Under the pieces are notes generated by a model. It was not told where the DNA came from and ran no database searches. It was given only the letters and a program-made list of their open reading frames with translations. A stretch of DNA of 64,000 bases from Pseudomonas putida (GTDB lineage: Bacteria > Pseudomonadota > Gammaproteobacteria > Pseudomonadales > Pseudomonadaceae). Below, one piece after another: positions 1 through 8,773 of the stretch; the stretch's first letter is position 1, and each line of letters starts with the position of its first letter. The position numbers were made by a program, and so were the translations under genes. The stretch lies in the NCBI RefSeq assembly GCF_002741075.1, contig NZ_CP016634.1:1194501-1258500 (forward strand), written 5' to 3'.

Positions 1-518
1 TCGATGGTGAAACAGGGCTTCACTTCAACACCCTGCGGTATTACGACCCCAAAATCGGACGATTCATCACGCAAGACCCCGTAGGTCTGCTGGGTGGTTT
101 CAATCTCTACACTTTTGCAGCAAACCCAGTAAGCTGGAGCGATCCATGGGGTTTGCTTTGCTGGAATACGGCCAGGAAAAATTACTGGAAGAATGAAGCA
201 AAGAGCTCTGTGGCAGGAAAGTATTCTCAACGAAACATTAATAGAATGTTGGCGGGTAAAGCTTCAGTGATGCGAGTGAAAGTCAAGTATAAGGACACAG
301 CTTGGAATAGAGCGCGAGGGCGTGCAGGGCAAGTAGCTGAGATAAATGCACCAATGGAGCTTCATCATCAATATATTCCTCAGCGGATGGGTTCAGGTAT
401 CGCTAATGAGAGCTGGAATTTAACAAAGGCTACGCCTTGGGGGCATGCCTCTATGGATGCCTATAGAAACTTGGGGTGGGAGCTTCAAAGTGTCACAAAA
501 ACCATTGCGCAATGGTGA
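1..518 (+). CDS. Rhs-family toxin, C-terminal end (partial), HNH/endonuclease VII-like tip
   Basis: The window opens inside an rhs gene; the reading frame is open from base 3. The first ~50 codons carry the Rhs core signature RYYDPKIGRFITQDPVGL, ending in SDPWG, the usual junction between the conserved Rhs shell and the variable toxin tip. The ~120-residue tip has RKNYWKNEA, then MELHHQYIPQR (His pair near 363-368) and a downstream PWGHASMD. This layout fits the HNH/endonuclease VII superfamily with an LHH motif, so the tip is probably a DNase (inference). Base composition is clearly AT-richer than the rest of the window, as is common for exchanged Rhs tips. Such toxins are usually delivered by type VI secretion into competitor cells. 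The start lies outside the window. Confidence 0.85.
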   Translation, partial: DGETGLHFNTLRYYDPKIGRFITQDPVGLLGGFNLYTFAANPVSWSDPWGLLCWNTARKNYWKNEAKSSVAGKYSQRNINRMLAGKASVMRVKVKYKDTAWNRARGRAGQVAEINAPMELHHQYIPQRMGSGIANESWNLTKATPWGHASMDAYRNLGWELQSVTKTIAQW

Positions 519-535
519 TTTTTAAAGAGGAATTT

Positions 536-973
536 ATGGCAATTACTGAGTTTAATTATTTTTGTGCTGACGCCATCGCAGTGGCAGAAAAAATCTCTGC
601 CTCGGTAGATGATGAGCAAGCAAGCAAGTTTCTGGAAAGCCTTTACTATGCCTATGAGCAAGAAGGCTCCCCCAAGAATAGGAAAAAGTGGATAGCGGAG
701 AAGATTAAAGATAAGTTTATTTGTATGGCCAGCCCGCCAGTTTGGGTAGGGGAGCCTAGATGGGCGTACTTGGATGATGTGCCTATGGTTTTTCTAAATC
801 AATTTAAAGTTTCAAATATTGAGGGTCGATTGGCTGATCGGTTTAAGTCTGGCGATACTGTTTTTGTTTTTGGAGGGAAAACGCCATCTGTTCCGAAGGA
901 AGGGGACGCATGGAGTGTCGTTTACAAAATGGTTGTTCAAACAGAGGAAGGTGAGGATTTGTATGTCGGTTAA
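536..973 (+). CDS. Probable immunity protein for the upstream Rhs toxin
   Basis: A 145-residue protein starting at ATG 536, preceded by AAAGAGG at 524-530 with 5-base spacing; this is preferred over an earlier in-frame start at 476 that overlaps the toxin gene. It begins 17 bases after the toxin stop and shares the low GC of the toxin tip. It has no signal peptide or membrane segment and is rich in acidic and aromatic residues (for example PPVWVGEPRWAY). I recognise no named immunity family. The function is inferred only from position, size and composition: a cytoplasmic antidote normally lies directly behind an Rhs toxin tip. Confidence 0.6.
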   Translation: MAITEFNYFCADAIAVAEKISASVDDEQASKFLESLYYAYEQEGSPKNRKKWIAEKIKDKFICMASPPVWVGEPRWAYLDDVPMVFLNQFKVSNIEGRLADRFKSGDTVFVFGGKTPSVPKEGDAWSVVYKMVVQTEEGEDLYVG

Positions 974-1136
974 TTAATACTTTTCTGCTTGAGGTCTATG
1001 AGAGTCTGCCTAAACCAGTCGCTTCTTATGACCTCAGCAATATGCGTGGCCGCAGCTTGGCTTGCCTTGGTCAGGGAATTGCCTAAGGGCGGGAAGGCTT
1101 TTGACGCTCGCTATGAAGTCAAAGTTCAAAGTCTAG

Positions 1137-1526
1137 GATCGGAGCCAGGGCAAACTCACCAGTTGCTTCGGCTACGACGCGATGGGGCGCAAAGCCTGGC
1201 AGTTCGCCTCGACGCTGCCAGCGGAAAAACTCTCGCAGGTGCACAACAGCGGCGTTAACACGTCGCTGCTGGTGGACCACGCTTACAACCCGATTCATCG
1301 GCGTTATCAGTACGACCCGGCGGGTGAACTGGTCCGCACCCTCGACAAGCTACGTGGCGAGATCAAGTACGAATACGAAGCCAACGGCCAGTTACGCAGC
1401 CGCGATACCAGCTCGCTGATTGGGAGCGAAGTATTTCGTTACGACGCGGCGGCCAACCGGCTGGACTTCAACGCGCGGCAGTTCGACTCACTTGGCCGGA
1501 GGGGAGCTGTTTGGGGAAGGTTCTGA
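1137..1526 (+). pseudogene. Decayed rhs (YD-repeat) gene fragment
   Basis: In one frame this reads as typical Rhs repeats: CFGYDAMGRKAWQFAS, YQYDPAGELVRTLDK, YEYEANGQLRSRD, FRYDAAANRLDFNARQFDSL. A TAG stop at 1134-1136 blocks the frame upstream, and after FDSLGR the repeat pattern is lost near 1500, where the frame closes at 1526. It is an internal shell fragment, not a complete displaced tip. It lies behind the intact toxin/immunity pair and is probably the remnant of an older rhs copy. Returning GC content sets it apart from the AT-rich toxin tip. Confidence 0.7.
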
Positions 1527-1791
1527 TGGTCAGAAAATTTCCACTCTTGCAGGTGCGCTTATCGGAGGAGGAATTGCAGCTAGGGGCGGGGTTGGATTTG
1601 AAAGAAATCATGTCTTTACAAGCAAAGGTCGATGGAGCTGACGACCGGTGTCAATCCAAACTGCGACCGCCGCTTTGCCAATGCCGACAAAGGGTTCCCA
1701 GGCGTCGTTGGCAGCTATGAGATGTTCGTCGCCAGGCTGAGCAGGCCTCATGCACCGCCTGATAATCCCGAAATTCATTCAGGAGACGGTC
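1527..1791 (+). other. Non-coding or decayed segment behind rhs remnant
   Basis: No convincing gene is seen. A shifted frame reads a glycine-rich segment (STLAGALIGGGIAARGG) followed by NHVFTSKGRWS and a stop near 1641. This could be the end of a second degraded Rhs tip, but it is too short to assign. The last bases hold the ribosome binding site of the next gene (AGGAG 1781-1785). Confidence 0.35.
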
Positions 1792-3171
1792 GTGAAGCTG
1801 GAAACGCGAAGTATCGAGTTTGTCCCTCACGCTGAACGCTATGGTACACCCAGGCGGTTGTTCACCATCTGGTTCAGCTCCAATTTCCAGGTGACCGCCC
1901 TGATGGTCGGCACGTTGGGTGTCGCCTCGGGCTTGAGCTTTGCCTGGACGCTGCTCGGCCTGCTGATCGGTAATCTCATCGGCACCATCTTCATGGCCGC
2001 GCATTCGGCCCAAGGGCCGCACCTGGGTGTCCCACAGATGATCCAGAGCCGGGCACAGTTCGGTGTCTACGGCGCGGCGATTCCGTTGCTGGTGATGGTG
2101 GTGGCCGCCGTGCTGTTCCTGGCCGCCAGCGGTGTGCTGATGCGCGATGCCCTGAAAGCGCTGCTACCGATCAGCGACGACCAGGCTATCGTCCTGGTCG
2201 GTGTACTGACCTTCGTCATCGGCTTCGTCGGCTATGAGCTGATCCACCGCCTGGGCGCCTGGATGAGTTTGCTGTCCACGCTGGTGTTCGGCGGCGCCCT
2301 GGTAATGATCCTGCTGCACCCAGGCCAGGCGTCGGCGAATGCCTCGACCACGGGGGCGTTTTCGTGGACGGCCTTCAACCTGGTGGTGGCTCAGGCCGCG
2401 TCCTGGACGCTGGGGTATGGCCCCTACGTGGCCGACTACTCGCGCTATCTGCCGGCCAACGTGAACACCCGCACCACGTTCTGGACAACCTACTCGGGCT
2501 GCGCGCTGGGCTCTTTCGCCATGATGGCCCTAGGTGCGTTGCTGGCTGTCGCGATACCGGCAGCCCTTGGCCTGAACCCGGCCACTGCGATTGCCACGTT
2601 GTTCGGGCCCTGGGCACCGGTGGCGCTGGGTGTGATCGCCCTCGGCGTCATCCAGTACAACGTGCTCTGCCTGTACAGCGCCTACATGTCATCGGTGACG
2701 ATCTTCGGCGCCTTTGGGGGGCTGCGATATGTCACCCCCGCCGCCAAGGCATTGGTGATGGCGGTGTTGACCCTCGCCGCAACACTGATCGCCATCGCCA
2801 CCCAGTACCATTTCGATACCTTCTTTGCCGACATCCTGATCGGGCAGCTCTACCTGCTGATCCCTTGGAGCGCGATCAACCTGGCGGACTACTACTGGGT
2901 GTGCCGCGGGCACTACGAGGTCGGTGAGCTGTACGACGCCAAGGGCCGCTATGGACGCTTCAATCGCCGGACCCTGGCGGTGTATGCCGTCTCGATCATC
3001 GGCACCATTCCGTTCATGAAGCTGTCGTTCTACACAGGCTTCGTCGCGAACTGGCTGGACGCGGACATCAGCTGGGTGGTGGGCCTGGTGCTGGCGGGCG
3101 CGCTGTACTGTATGGTCAACAGTCCATCCTCGGCCAGGCAAGGCCAGTTGCAGTCTTCTGTCACTGATTGA
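1792..3171 (+). CDS. NCS1-family purine/cytosine permease
   Basis: A 459-residue integral membrane protein of the nucleobase:cation symporter-1 (CodB-like) family, expected to import a nucleobase or related compound with protons or sodium. The chosen start is GTG 1792, with AGGAG six bases upstream; an upstream in-frame codon at 1750 lacks a good site. The N-terminus has the family pattern ERYGTPRRLFTIWFSSNFQ, followed by about 12 hydrophobic segments and SWTLGYGPYVADYSRYLP, a conserved cytosine-permease region. The length is normal. Substrate cannot be read from sequence. It has no obvious operon partner; the next gene converges on it. Confidence 0.85.
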   Translation: MKLETRSIEFVPHAERYGTPRRLFTIWFSSNFQVTALMVGTLGVASGLSFAWTLLGLLIGNLIGTIFMAAHSAQGPHLGVPQMIQSRAQFGVYGAAIPLLVMVVAAVLFLAASGVLMRDALKALLPISDDQAIVLVGVLTFVIGFVGYELIHRLGAWMSLLSTLVFGGALVMILLHPGQASANASTTGAFSWTAFNLVVAQAASWTLGYGPYVADYSRYLPANVNTRTTFWTTYSGCALGSFAMMALGALLAVAIPAALGLNPATAIATLFGPWAPVALGVIALGVIQYNVLCLYSAYMSSVTIFGAFGGLRYVTPAAKALVMAVLTLAATLIAIATQYHFDTFFADILIGQLYLLIPWSAINLADYYWVCRGHYEVGELYDAKGRYGRFNRRTLAVYAVSIIGTIPFMKLSFYTGFVANWLDADISWVVGLVLAGALYCMVNSPSSARQGQLQSSVTD

Positions 3172-3262
3172 TGATGCCGCAAACCCTAGGCTTTCAATCG
3201 CCATGGACGGCGGACGGTGCTTCAGTTCACCGATGAGCCTCCTGCATCCACTGTCTTCGGCA

Positions 3263-4684
3263 TCAGCGCTGTATGGTGGTTGCCCGCAGCGGATACTTGA
3301 AAACGCGGTACTTCCACACACTCGCCCCGCACGCCAACGCCGCAAAGGCCACGCCAGCCCACAGTGCCAGGGACGCGCCCTGGGCTGAATACACCTGGAA
3401 GAACCCCGCCACCAGCGCCGCCCCCAGCACCTGCCCGAGCATCCGCATCGTGCTCGACAGCCCGCCTGCACCCCCGCTGCGCTCCGGCGCAATCGACGAA
3501 ATCATGTCGCGCATGTTGGGCGACTGGAAGAACCCGAACCCCGCGCCGCACACGGCCATGCGCAAGGCGATGTCCCAGGTGGCGGGCGAAGGTGGCAGGG
3601 TGCAGAGCAGGACCAGGCCGCTCGCAAGGATGCCCATGCCCACAGCGGTGAGAGTGCCGGTCGCGTATCGGTCCGAGAGCCTCCCGGCGATGGGCGCCAT
3701 GAGTGCGGCCATGGCCGGCCAGGGCGTGATCAGAAATCCGGTCTCGACTTGGGAGAGCCCCAGCTGGTGCTGCAGCATGAAGGGCAGGGCGACGAACGCC
3801 AGGCTCTGCGCCGTGAGGGACGCTGCGGCGCTGGCGGCGGACAGCGCGTAGAGCGGCTGGCGCAACAGGTCCAGGGCAAGGATCGGCGCGGGGTGACCGG
3901 CTTGGCGACACAGCAGCAGGCGCAGGCCAAGCCCGGCGAGTATCGCGCTGCCCAGCGTGACGCCCCACGGCGCGCCTTGGGCCAGGCCGTTCACGGCATA
4001 CACCAGGGCAGCAAGAAACACCGCGCAGAGCCCTGCGGCCACCGCATCGAACGCCCGTGCGCTGGTGGGCGTGGGCGGCAGGGAACGCAGGCCGAGGAAC
4101 ACCCCGAGCAGGCCAACGGGGACATTGATCAGGAACAGCCAATGCCAGCTGGCAAGGCTCAGGATCAGCGAGGCCACGCTCGGTCCGGCGGCCAGTGACG
4201 CGCCCACCACCAGTGCATTGACGCCCATGCCACGGCCCAGCATGTGACTGGGGAAGACAAAGCGCGTCATCGCCACCCCCACACCGAGGATCCCGGCGGC
4301 GCTCAAGCCTTGCACCAGGCGACCGAGCAGCAGCCACTCGAACGACGGGGCTAGGCCGCACAGCAGCGACGCCAGGATGAACAGCACCAGGCCCGTCATG
4401 GAGATGCGCCGATAACCGATGATGTCGCCCAGCGAGGCCAACGGCAGCAGGGCGGCGATCATCGCCAGGTGATAGATGCTCACCACCCAGATCGATTGGG
4501 CGTCGGTGGTGCCCAGGTCGGCGGCGATGGTCGGCAGGGCCGTGTTGGCGATCGCCGTTTCCAGGTTGGCCATGGCGATGTTGAGCATGATCGCGATGAC
4601 GGCGATGAGCCGTTGGGTGCTAGGTACCCCTTCGCCGGGCGGCGACAGGGTGGTCTGCTTGAAGGAGAACACGGCGAGACTCAT
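3263..4684 (-). CDS. MFS transporter, DHA2 drug:H+ antiporter type
   Basis: A 473-residue major facilitator protein with a short cytoplasmic N-terminus and about 14 hydrophobic segments, as in the DHA2 group of drug/proton antiporters. Visible motifs are NIALP-like NTALPTIAADLG in TM1, the motif A variant LGDIIGYRR between TM2 and TM3, and the motif C-like stretch in the middle of the N-half (LAAGPSVASLI). It probably exports a toxic compound or metabolite across the inner membrane. It lies upstream, in the same direction, of nothing else and ends tail-to-tail with the NCS1 permease. The GntR gene on the same strand starts behind it, so co-transcription from the GntR promoter is possible but there is a 157-base gap. 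Confidence 0.85.
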   Translation of the reverse strand: MSLAVFSFKQTTLSPPGEGVPSTQRLIAVIAIMLNIAMANLETAIANTALPTIAADLGTTDAQSIWVVSIYHLAMIAALLPLASLGDIIGYRRISMTGLVLFILASLLCGLAPSFEWLLLGRLVQGLSAAGILGVGVAMTRFVFPSHMLGRGMGVNALVVGASLAAGPSVASLILSLASWHWLFLINVPVGLLGVFLGLRSLPPTPTSARAFDAVAAGLCAVFLAALVYAVNGLAQGAPWGVTLGSAILAGLGLRLLLCRQAGHPAPILALDLLRQPLYALSAASAAASLTAQSLAFVALPFMLQHQLGLSQVETGFLITPWPAMAALMAPIAGRLSDRYATGTLTAVGMGILASGLVLLCTLPPSPATWDIALRMAVCGAGFGFFQSPNMRDMISSIAPERSGGAGGLSSTMRMLGQVLGAALVAGFFQVYSAQGASLALWAGVAFAALACGASVWKYRVFKYPLRATTIQR

Positions 4685-4841
4685 GGCAGGAGCGGACGGG
4701 GAGGCGGCAGAGCGCCTGGCAAATACTAGAAAATGTCACCCTGCGCTAGAAATTAAATATCGGCATCCCTGGCAGTTGGAATTCGAATCGGCCAGGCCTG
4801 GAACACGCCTTTGAGCGAGGAGGCACAAGGCTCACCTGGCG

Positions 4842-5570
4842 TCACTCCAGTGAGCTGATGTCCCGCATTACTCGTTTCAAGTGACCCTCCACGTAGAACG
4901 CGGCGGCGTGTTCATCGCCGGTCACGATCGCTTCATAGATCAGCCGATGCTCGGCGGCATACAACTGGATACGTTCGGCGTCGTAGATGCCGTCATCGCG
5001 CAGGCGGTTCCAGAGTGGTTGTGCCATTGCCCGTTCGATCTCGTCGGCCATCTTGGCGATCAACGCATCGCCAGTCATCAGCGCAAGGCGGTGGTGGAAC
5101 TTGCGATCACACTCGCTCCAGAGCGCCTGTTGGCGCGCATCGGTGATGTCCTTCACGCCTGCCATTTGAGCCAGGTGGCGTTCTGCCAGAGGGTCGCGTG
5201 TGGCTTTGCGTGCCGCCAGGCGAGCAATCGCCGGCTCCAGCAAGAGCCTGACCTCGAGGGCGCTAATGGGGCTGTAGTCGGCCTCCAATACTGGCGGGGG
5301 TAACGGGGGTTGCTCGTCGCCCCGATCGATCACGTAGGTCCCCGAGCCCTGTCGGGTCATGACTCTACCTTCATTCTGAAGGGCGCCGATGGCCTCGCGT
5401 ACCGCGGGCCGGCTTACCTTCAGTCGATGGGCCAGGTCCCGTTCGGAAGGCAGTCGTGAGCCCGCCGCATAGGTGCCGTTGGCGATACCTTGGCGGATCT
5501 GATCGGCTACCTGTTCGTAGATCTGCTTTGGGCGAAATGCAGCTTGTGTGAGGTTTTGGTCTGTCGACAT
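4842..5570 (-). CDS. GntR-family (FadR subfamily) transcriptional regulator
   Basis: A 242-residue regulator. Residues ~15-75 form the winged helix (QVADQIRQGI, GSRLPSERDLAHRLKVSRPAVREAI, QGSGTYV) and residues ~95-235 the all-helical FCD ligand domain with FHHRLALMTGD. ATG 5570 is chosen because AAAGG sits nine bases upstream; a GTG at 5576 is too close to it. It faces the hydroxyproline genes across a 339-base gap containing matched half-sites (5653-5664, 5754-5765), so it is probably the repressor of that operon with a pathway intermediate as inducer (inference). Confidence 0.88.
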   Translation of the reverse strand: MSTDQNLTQAAFRPKQIYEQVADQIRQGIANGTYAAGSRLPSERDLAHRLKVSRPAVREAIGALQNEGRVMTRQGSGTYVIDRGDEQPPLPPPVLEADYSPISALEVRLLLEPAIARLAARKATRDPLAERHLAQMAGVKDITDARQQALWSECDRKFHHRLALMTGDALIAKMADEIERAMAQPLWNRLRDDGIYDAERIQLYAAEHRLIYEAIVTGDEHAAAFYVEGHLKRVMRDISSLE

Positions 5571-5652
5571 GACCACTGACCTTTGGAAGAGAACAGGCGG
5601 GCAGTATACGTCTGGCCTGGATCTGAGGTAACCACTCGCAGTGCTGGTATGG

Positions 5653-5765
5653 AAAATTGGTCTTTTTTTTAACCGGGTCTTACATTTTTCCGAAAAATCC
5701 CATTGTAACCGTGCTTTCTGTGGGCATAGGATCGCTCCTGACTGGGCTATTTTAAGACCAGTTTT
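5653..5765. promoter_or_regulatory. Candidate GntR operator pair in divergent promoter region
   Basis: AAAATTGGTCTT at 5653-5664 and AAGACCAGTTTT at 5754-5765 are inverted copies (11 of 12 positions) about 100 bases apart. TTGGTC/GACCA half-sites are common for FadR-subfamily regulators. Between them at 5684-5698 is a perfect 7-base inverted repeat, ATTTTTC-C-GAAAAAT. These lie between the GntR gene and the operon it probably controls. Confidence 0.45.
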
Positions 5766-5909
5766 TCAAGGTGTCGCCAATTTCTCCAGTCTTTAGTTGG
5801 TTGGAGCGTGGCGAGGTGGTCAGTTTCATAACCAAATTTGCCTTGTCCAATGACATCTCAATGCAGAGCCATCCTCTGCGTCACGCCAATGCCCGTGGGA
5901 GTCAGACTC

Positions 5910-6848
5910 GTGAGCGATTCTTCCATCCATCTGCAACCCGTTAGGGTTTGCGATCAAGCCCAAACAGCCGCATTGCTGGATTTCACTGAACTGATCGACG
6001 CCATCGCCCGTGCGGCCAAGGAGCTGGACGAGGGAACGCTGCTGAGTCCAGAGCGCATGGTGGTGCCACTCGGCGAGGGCGGTGCATTGCTCAGCATGCC
6101 AGCCACTGCCCAGGACATCGCTATCCATAAGCTGGTCAATGTGCAGCCGGGCAACGCTAAGCGCAATCTGCCGACCATCAACGGTACCGTTACAGTCTGC
6201 GACGCTGTCACCGGCAAGATCATCTGCCTGCTGGACGGCCCGGAAGTCACCGGACGTCGCACCGCCGCCGTGACACTGCTGGCCATGCGTACCTTTCTCG
6301 AACATGCGCCGCAGGACATCCTGTTGGTGGGAACCGGCGCTCAAGCGCGTTACCACGTTCAGGCTATCCATGCACTGTATCCACGCTCGAGGATCTGGGT
6401 TCGTGGGCGCGACCTGCCATCCGCTGTCGCGTTCTGCGATTGCAACCGCGCGCTGCACGGCCATCTCGAAGCAGTCGGCGATAGCGCTCCAGATGTCGGC
6501 GTTGTCATCACCGTCACCAGCAGTACCGAGCCGGTCTATGACGAGAAGGGCAGGGCCGGCCGTTTGATCATCGGCGTTGGCGCCTTCAAGCCAGAAATGG
6601 CGGAGATCGGCAAGGCCACCCTGGATAGCAGTGTCATCTACGTCGACGAGCCTGCAGGCGCCAGGCATGAGGCAGGTGATCTGATCCGTGCCGGTGTCGA
6701 CGGCTTCAAGGTGAAATCGCTCGCCTGTGCACTCGTGCAGGGTGTCGATACGTCTCGACCTACCGTGTTCAAGAGCGTAGGTACCGCCGCCTGGGATTTG
6801 GCTGCCGCCCGTGTTGCCCTCGCAGCCCTGGCCAACAACCCCGCGTGA
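5910..6848 (+). CDS. Delta1-pyrroline-2-carboxylate reductase (ornithine cyclodeaminase family)
   Basis: A 312-residue member of the ornithine cyclodeaminase/mu-crystallin family. The Rossmann nucleotide site is ILLVGTGAQARYHVQAI (around residue 135), and the conserved N-terminal substrate region includes NVQPGNAKRNLPTINGTV. GTG 5910 is favoured by GGGAG eight bases upstream; ATG 5889 is an alternative. The gene is 24 bases ahead of a trans-3-hydroxy-L-proline dehydratase, whose product tautomerises to delta1-pyrroline-2-carboxylate. The reductase would convert that to L-proline with NAD(P)H. The pairing with that enzyme, not sequence alone, decides reductase over cyclodeaminase. Confidence 0.85.
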   Translation: MSDSSIHLQPVRVCDQAQTAALLDFTELIDAIARAAKELDEGTLLSPERMVVPLGEGGALLSMPATAQDIAIHKLVNVQPGNAKRNLPTINGTVTVCDAVTGKIICLLDGPEVTGRRTAAVTLLAMRTFLEHAPQDILLVGTGAQARYHVQAIHALYPRSRIWVRGRDLPSAVAFCDCNRALHGHLEAVGDSAPDVGVVITVTSSTEPVYDEKGRAGRLIIGVGAFKPEMAEIGKATLDSSVIYVDEPAGARHEAGDLIRAGVDGFKVKSLACALVQGVDTSRPTVFKSVGTAAWDLAAARVALAALANNPA

Positions 6849-6872
6849 TCGCATTTCGAAGGAGACTCATCC

Positions 6873-7880
6873 ATGCAAGTCACCCGCAGCATCAGCACCG
6901 TTGAAGTCCACACTGGTGGCGAGCCGTTCCGTATCGTGACCTCCGGCTTGCCGCGCATGCCGGGCAAAACCATCGTCGAGCGCCGCGCCTGGTTGCTGGA
7001 ACACGCCGATGACATCCGCCAGGCCTTGATGTTCGAGCCTCGCGGTCATGCCGACATGTATGGCGGCTACCTCACCGAGCCGGTTTCGCCGACGGCGGAC
7101 TTCGGCATCATCTTCCTGCACAACGAGGGATATAGCGATCACTGTGGTCACGGCACCATCGCACTGGCCACGGCAGCGGTGGAGCTGGGCTGGGTCGAGC
7201 GTACCGAGCCGGAAACCCGTGTCGGCATCGATGCGCCTTGCGGCTTCATCGAAGCGTTCGTGAAGTGGGATGGCAAGCACGCCAACGGCGTACGCTTCAT
7301 CAACGTGCCGTCGTTCATCTACAAGCGCGACGTGACCGTCACCACCCCGAGCTACGGCGATGTCACCGGCGACATCGCCTACGGGGGCGCTTTCTACTTC
7401 TACACCAGCGGCGCGCCGTATGGCCTGGAGATCCGCGAGTCCTCGGTGGAGGCGTTGAAGCAGTTCGGCGCCGAGGTGAAGCAGGCGGCCAACGCGGCAT
7501 TTGCCGTGGCGCATCCGGACATCCCGGAAATCAACCACATCTACGGCACCATCATCGATGGCGCACCGCGTTTCGCGCAATCCACCCAGGCCAACTGTTG
7601 CGTCTTCGCCGACCGTGAAGTGGACCGCTCGCCGACCGGCTCCGGTACCAGTGGCCGCATCGCGCAGCTCTACCTGCGCGGGCTGCTGGGCAAGGATGAC
7701 GTGTTGATCAACGAGTCGGTGATCGGTTCGGTGTTCACCGCCAAGGTCATCAGAGAAACCCTCGTCGGTGACATCCCGGCCGTCGTTCCCGAAGTGTCGG
7801 GCAACGCTTACATCTGTGGTTTTTGCAATTGGATCATCGACGATCGCGACCCGCAGAAGCAGGGGTTTCTGGTGCGGTAA
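6873..7880 (+). CDS. trans-3-hydroxy-L-proline dehydratase (proline racemase family)
   Basis: A 335-residue proline racemase-family enzyme. True racemases and 4-hydroxyproline epimerases use two catalytic cysteines; here the first is present (Cys91 in HCGHGTIA) but the second is threonine (Thr255 in DRSPTGSGTSGR). The Cys/Thr pair is the established mark of trans-3-hydroxy-L-proline dehydratase, which removes water to give delta1-pyrroline-2-carboxylate. GAAGGAG lies eight bases before ATG 6873. With the upstream reductase it forms a two-step cytoplasmic route from trans-3-hydroxy-L-proline to L-proline. Length is normal for the family. Confidence 0.9.
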   Translation: MQVTRSISTVEVHTGGEPFRIVTSGLPRMPGKTIVERRAWLLEHADDIRQALMFEPRGHADMYGGYLTEPVSPTADFGIIFLHNEGYSDHCGHGTIALATAAVELGWVERTEPETRVGIDAPCGFIEAFVKWDGKHANGVRFINVPSFIYKRDVTVTTPSYGDVTGDIAYGGAFYFYTSGAPYGLEIRESSVEALKQFGAEVKQAANAAFAVAHPDIPEINHIYGTIIDGAPRFAQSTQANCCVFADREVDRSPTGSGTSGRIAQLYLRGLLGKDDVLINESVIGSVFTAKVIRETLVGDIPAVVPEVSGNAYICGFCNWIIDDRDPQKQGFLVR

Positions 7881-7987
7881 CGAAAAGGGCCACATTGGCC
7901 CCGTGGGGCGTCGAGCCGCTGCTTTCATAGGGGCAGTGGGCTTGCAGCGTGGTAATGTCCAACGCGTCAATCAACAAGGAATCGATC

Positions 7988-8773
7988 ATGGATCTAGGCA
8001 TCAAGGGCCGCTGGGCCATCGTCTGCGCGGCCAGCCAAGGGCTGGGCAAGGGCTGCGCCGAGGCCTTGGGCGGCGAGGGCGTCAATCTGGTGATCAACGC
8101 CCGTACCGCCACCACCCTGGAGCAAACCGCCGTCGAACTGCGCAGCCACTTCCCAGGCATCGAGGTACGCACGGTCGCCGGCGATGTGGCCGAGCCTGCG
8201 GTGCGCGAGGCCCTGCTCAGCGCCTGCCCGCAGGTCGATATTCTGGTCAACAACGCCGGCGGCCCGCCGCCGGGTGATTTCCGTAACTGGGGCCGGGAAG
8301 ACTGGCTCAAGGCCCTGGACGCCAACATGCTCACGCCCATCGAGCTGATCAAGGCGGTGGTCGATGGCATGGCCGAGCGCGGTTTTGGTCGGGTGGTGAA
8401 CATCACCTCGGGCGCGGTGAAAGCGCCAATAGATATCCTCGGTCTGTCCAATGGTGCGCGCAGCGGGCTGACCGGTTTCATCGCTGGACTCGCCCGTCAG
8501 CAGCGTCTGGCCGGGCGCAACGTGACCCTGAACAACCTGCTGCCAGGCGCCTTCGACACCGCTCGCCTGCAAAAGACCTTGCAGGCGGCGAGCCAGGCCA
8601 GTGGCGACCTGCAGGCGACCACCCAGGCACGCCGCCAGGCGATTCCCGCGGCTCGGTTCGGCGATGCCAAGGAGTTCGGGGCGTACTGCGCCTTCCTGTG
8701 CAGTGCCCACGGCGGGTACATCACCGGGCAGAACCTGCTGATCGACGGCGGTGCCTACCCGGGTACTTTCTGA
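7988..8773 (+). CDS. Atypical short-chain dehydrogenase/reductase
   Basis: A 261-residue SDR protein. The cofactor motif is ASQGLGKG (residues ~15-22) and NNAG is present (NNAGGPPPG). The catalytic serine region is conserved (NITSGAVKAP) but the usual YxxxK is replaced by SNGAR within GLSNGARSGLTGF; the same SN..R substitution occurs in a recognised group of divergent SDRs. The C-terminus (GGYITGQNLLIDGGAYPG) is standard. ATG 7988 has AAGGA seven bases upstream. It follows the hydroxyproline pair by 107 bases on the same strand, so it may belong to the same transcript, but its substrate is unknown. Confidence 0.8.
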   Translation: MDLGIKGRWAIVCAASQGLGKGCAEALGGEGVNLVINARTATTLEQTAVELRSHFPGIEVRTVAGDVAEPAVREALLSACPQVDILVNNAGGPPPGDFRNWGREDWLKALDANMLTPIELIKAVVDGMAERGFGRVVNITSGAVKAPIDILGLSNGARSGLTGFIAGLARQQRLAGRNVTLNNLLPGAFDTARLQKTLQAASQASGDLQATTQARRQAIPAARFGDAKEFGAYCAFLCSAHGGYITGQNLLIDGGAYPGTF

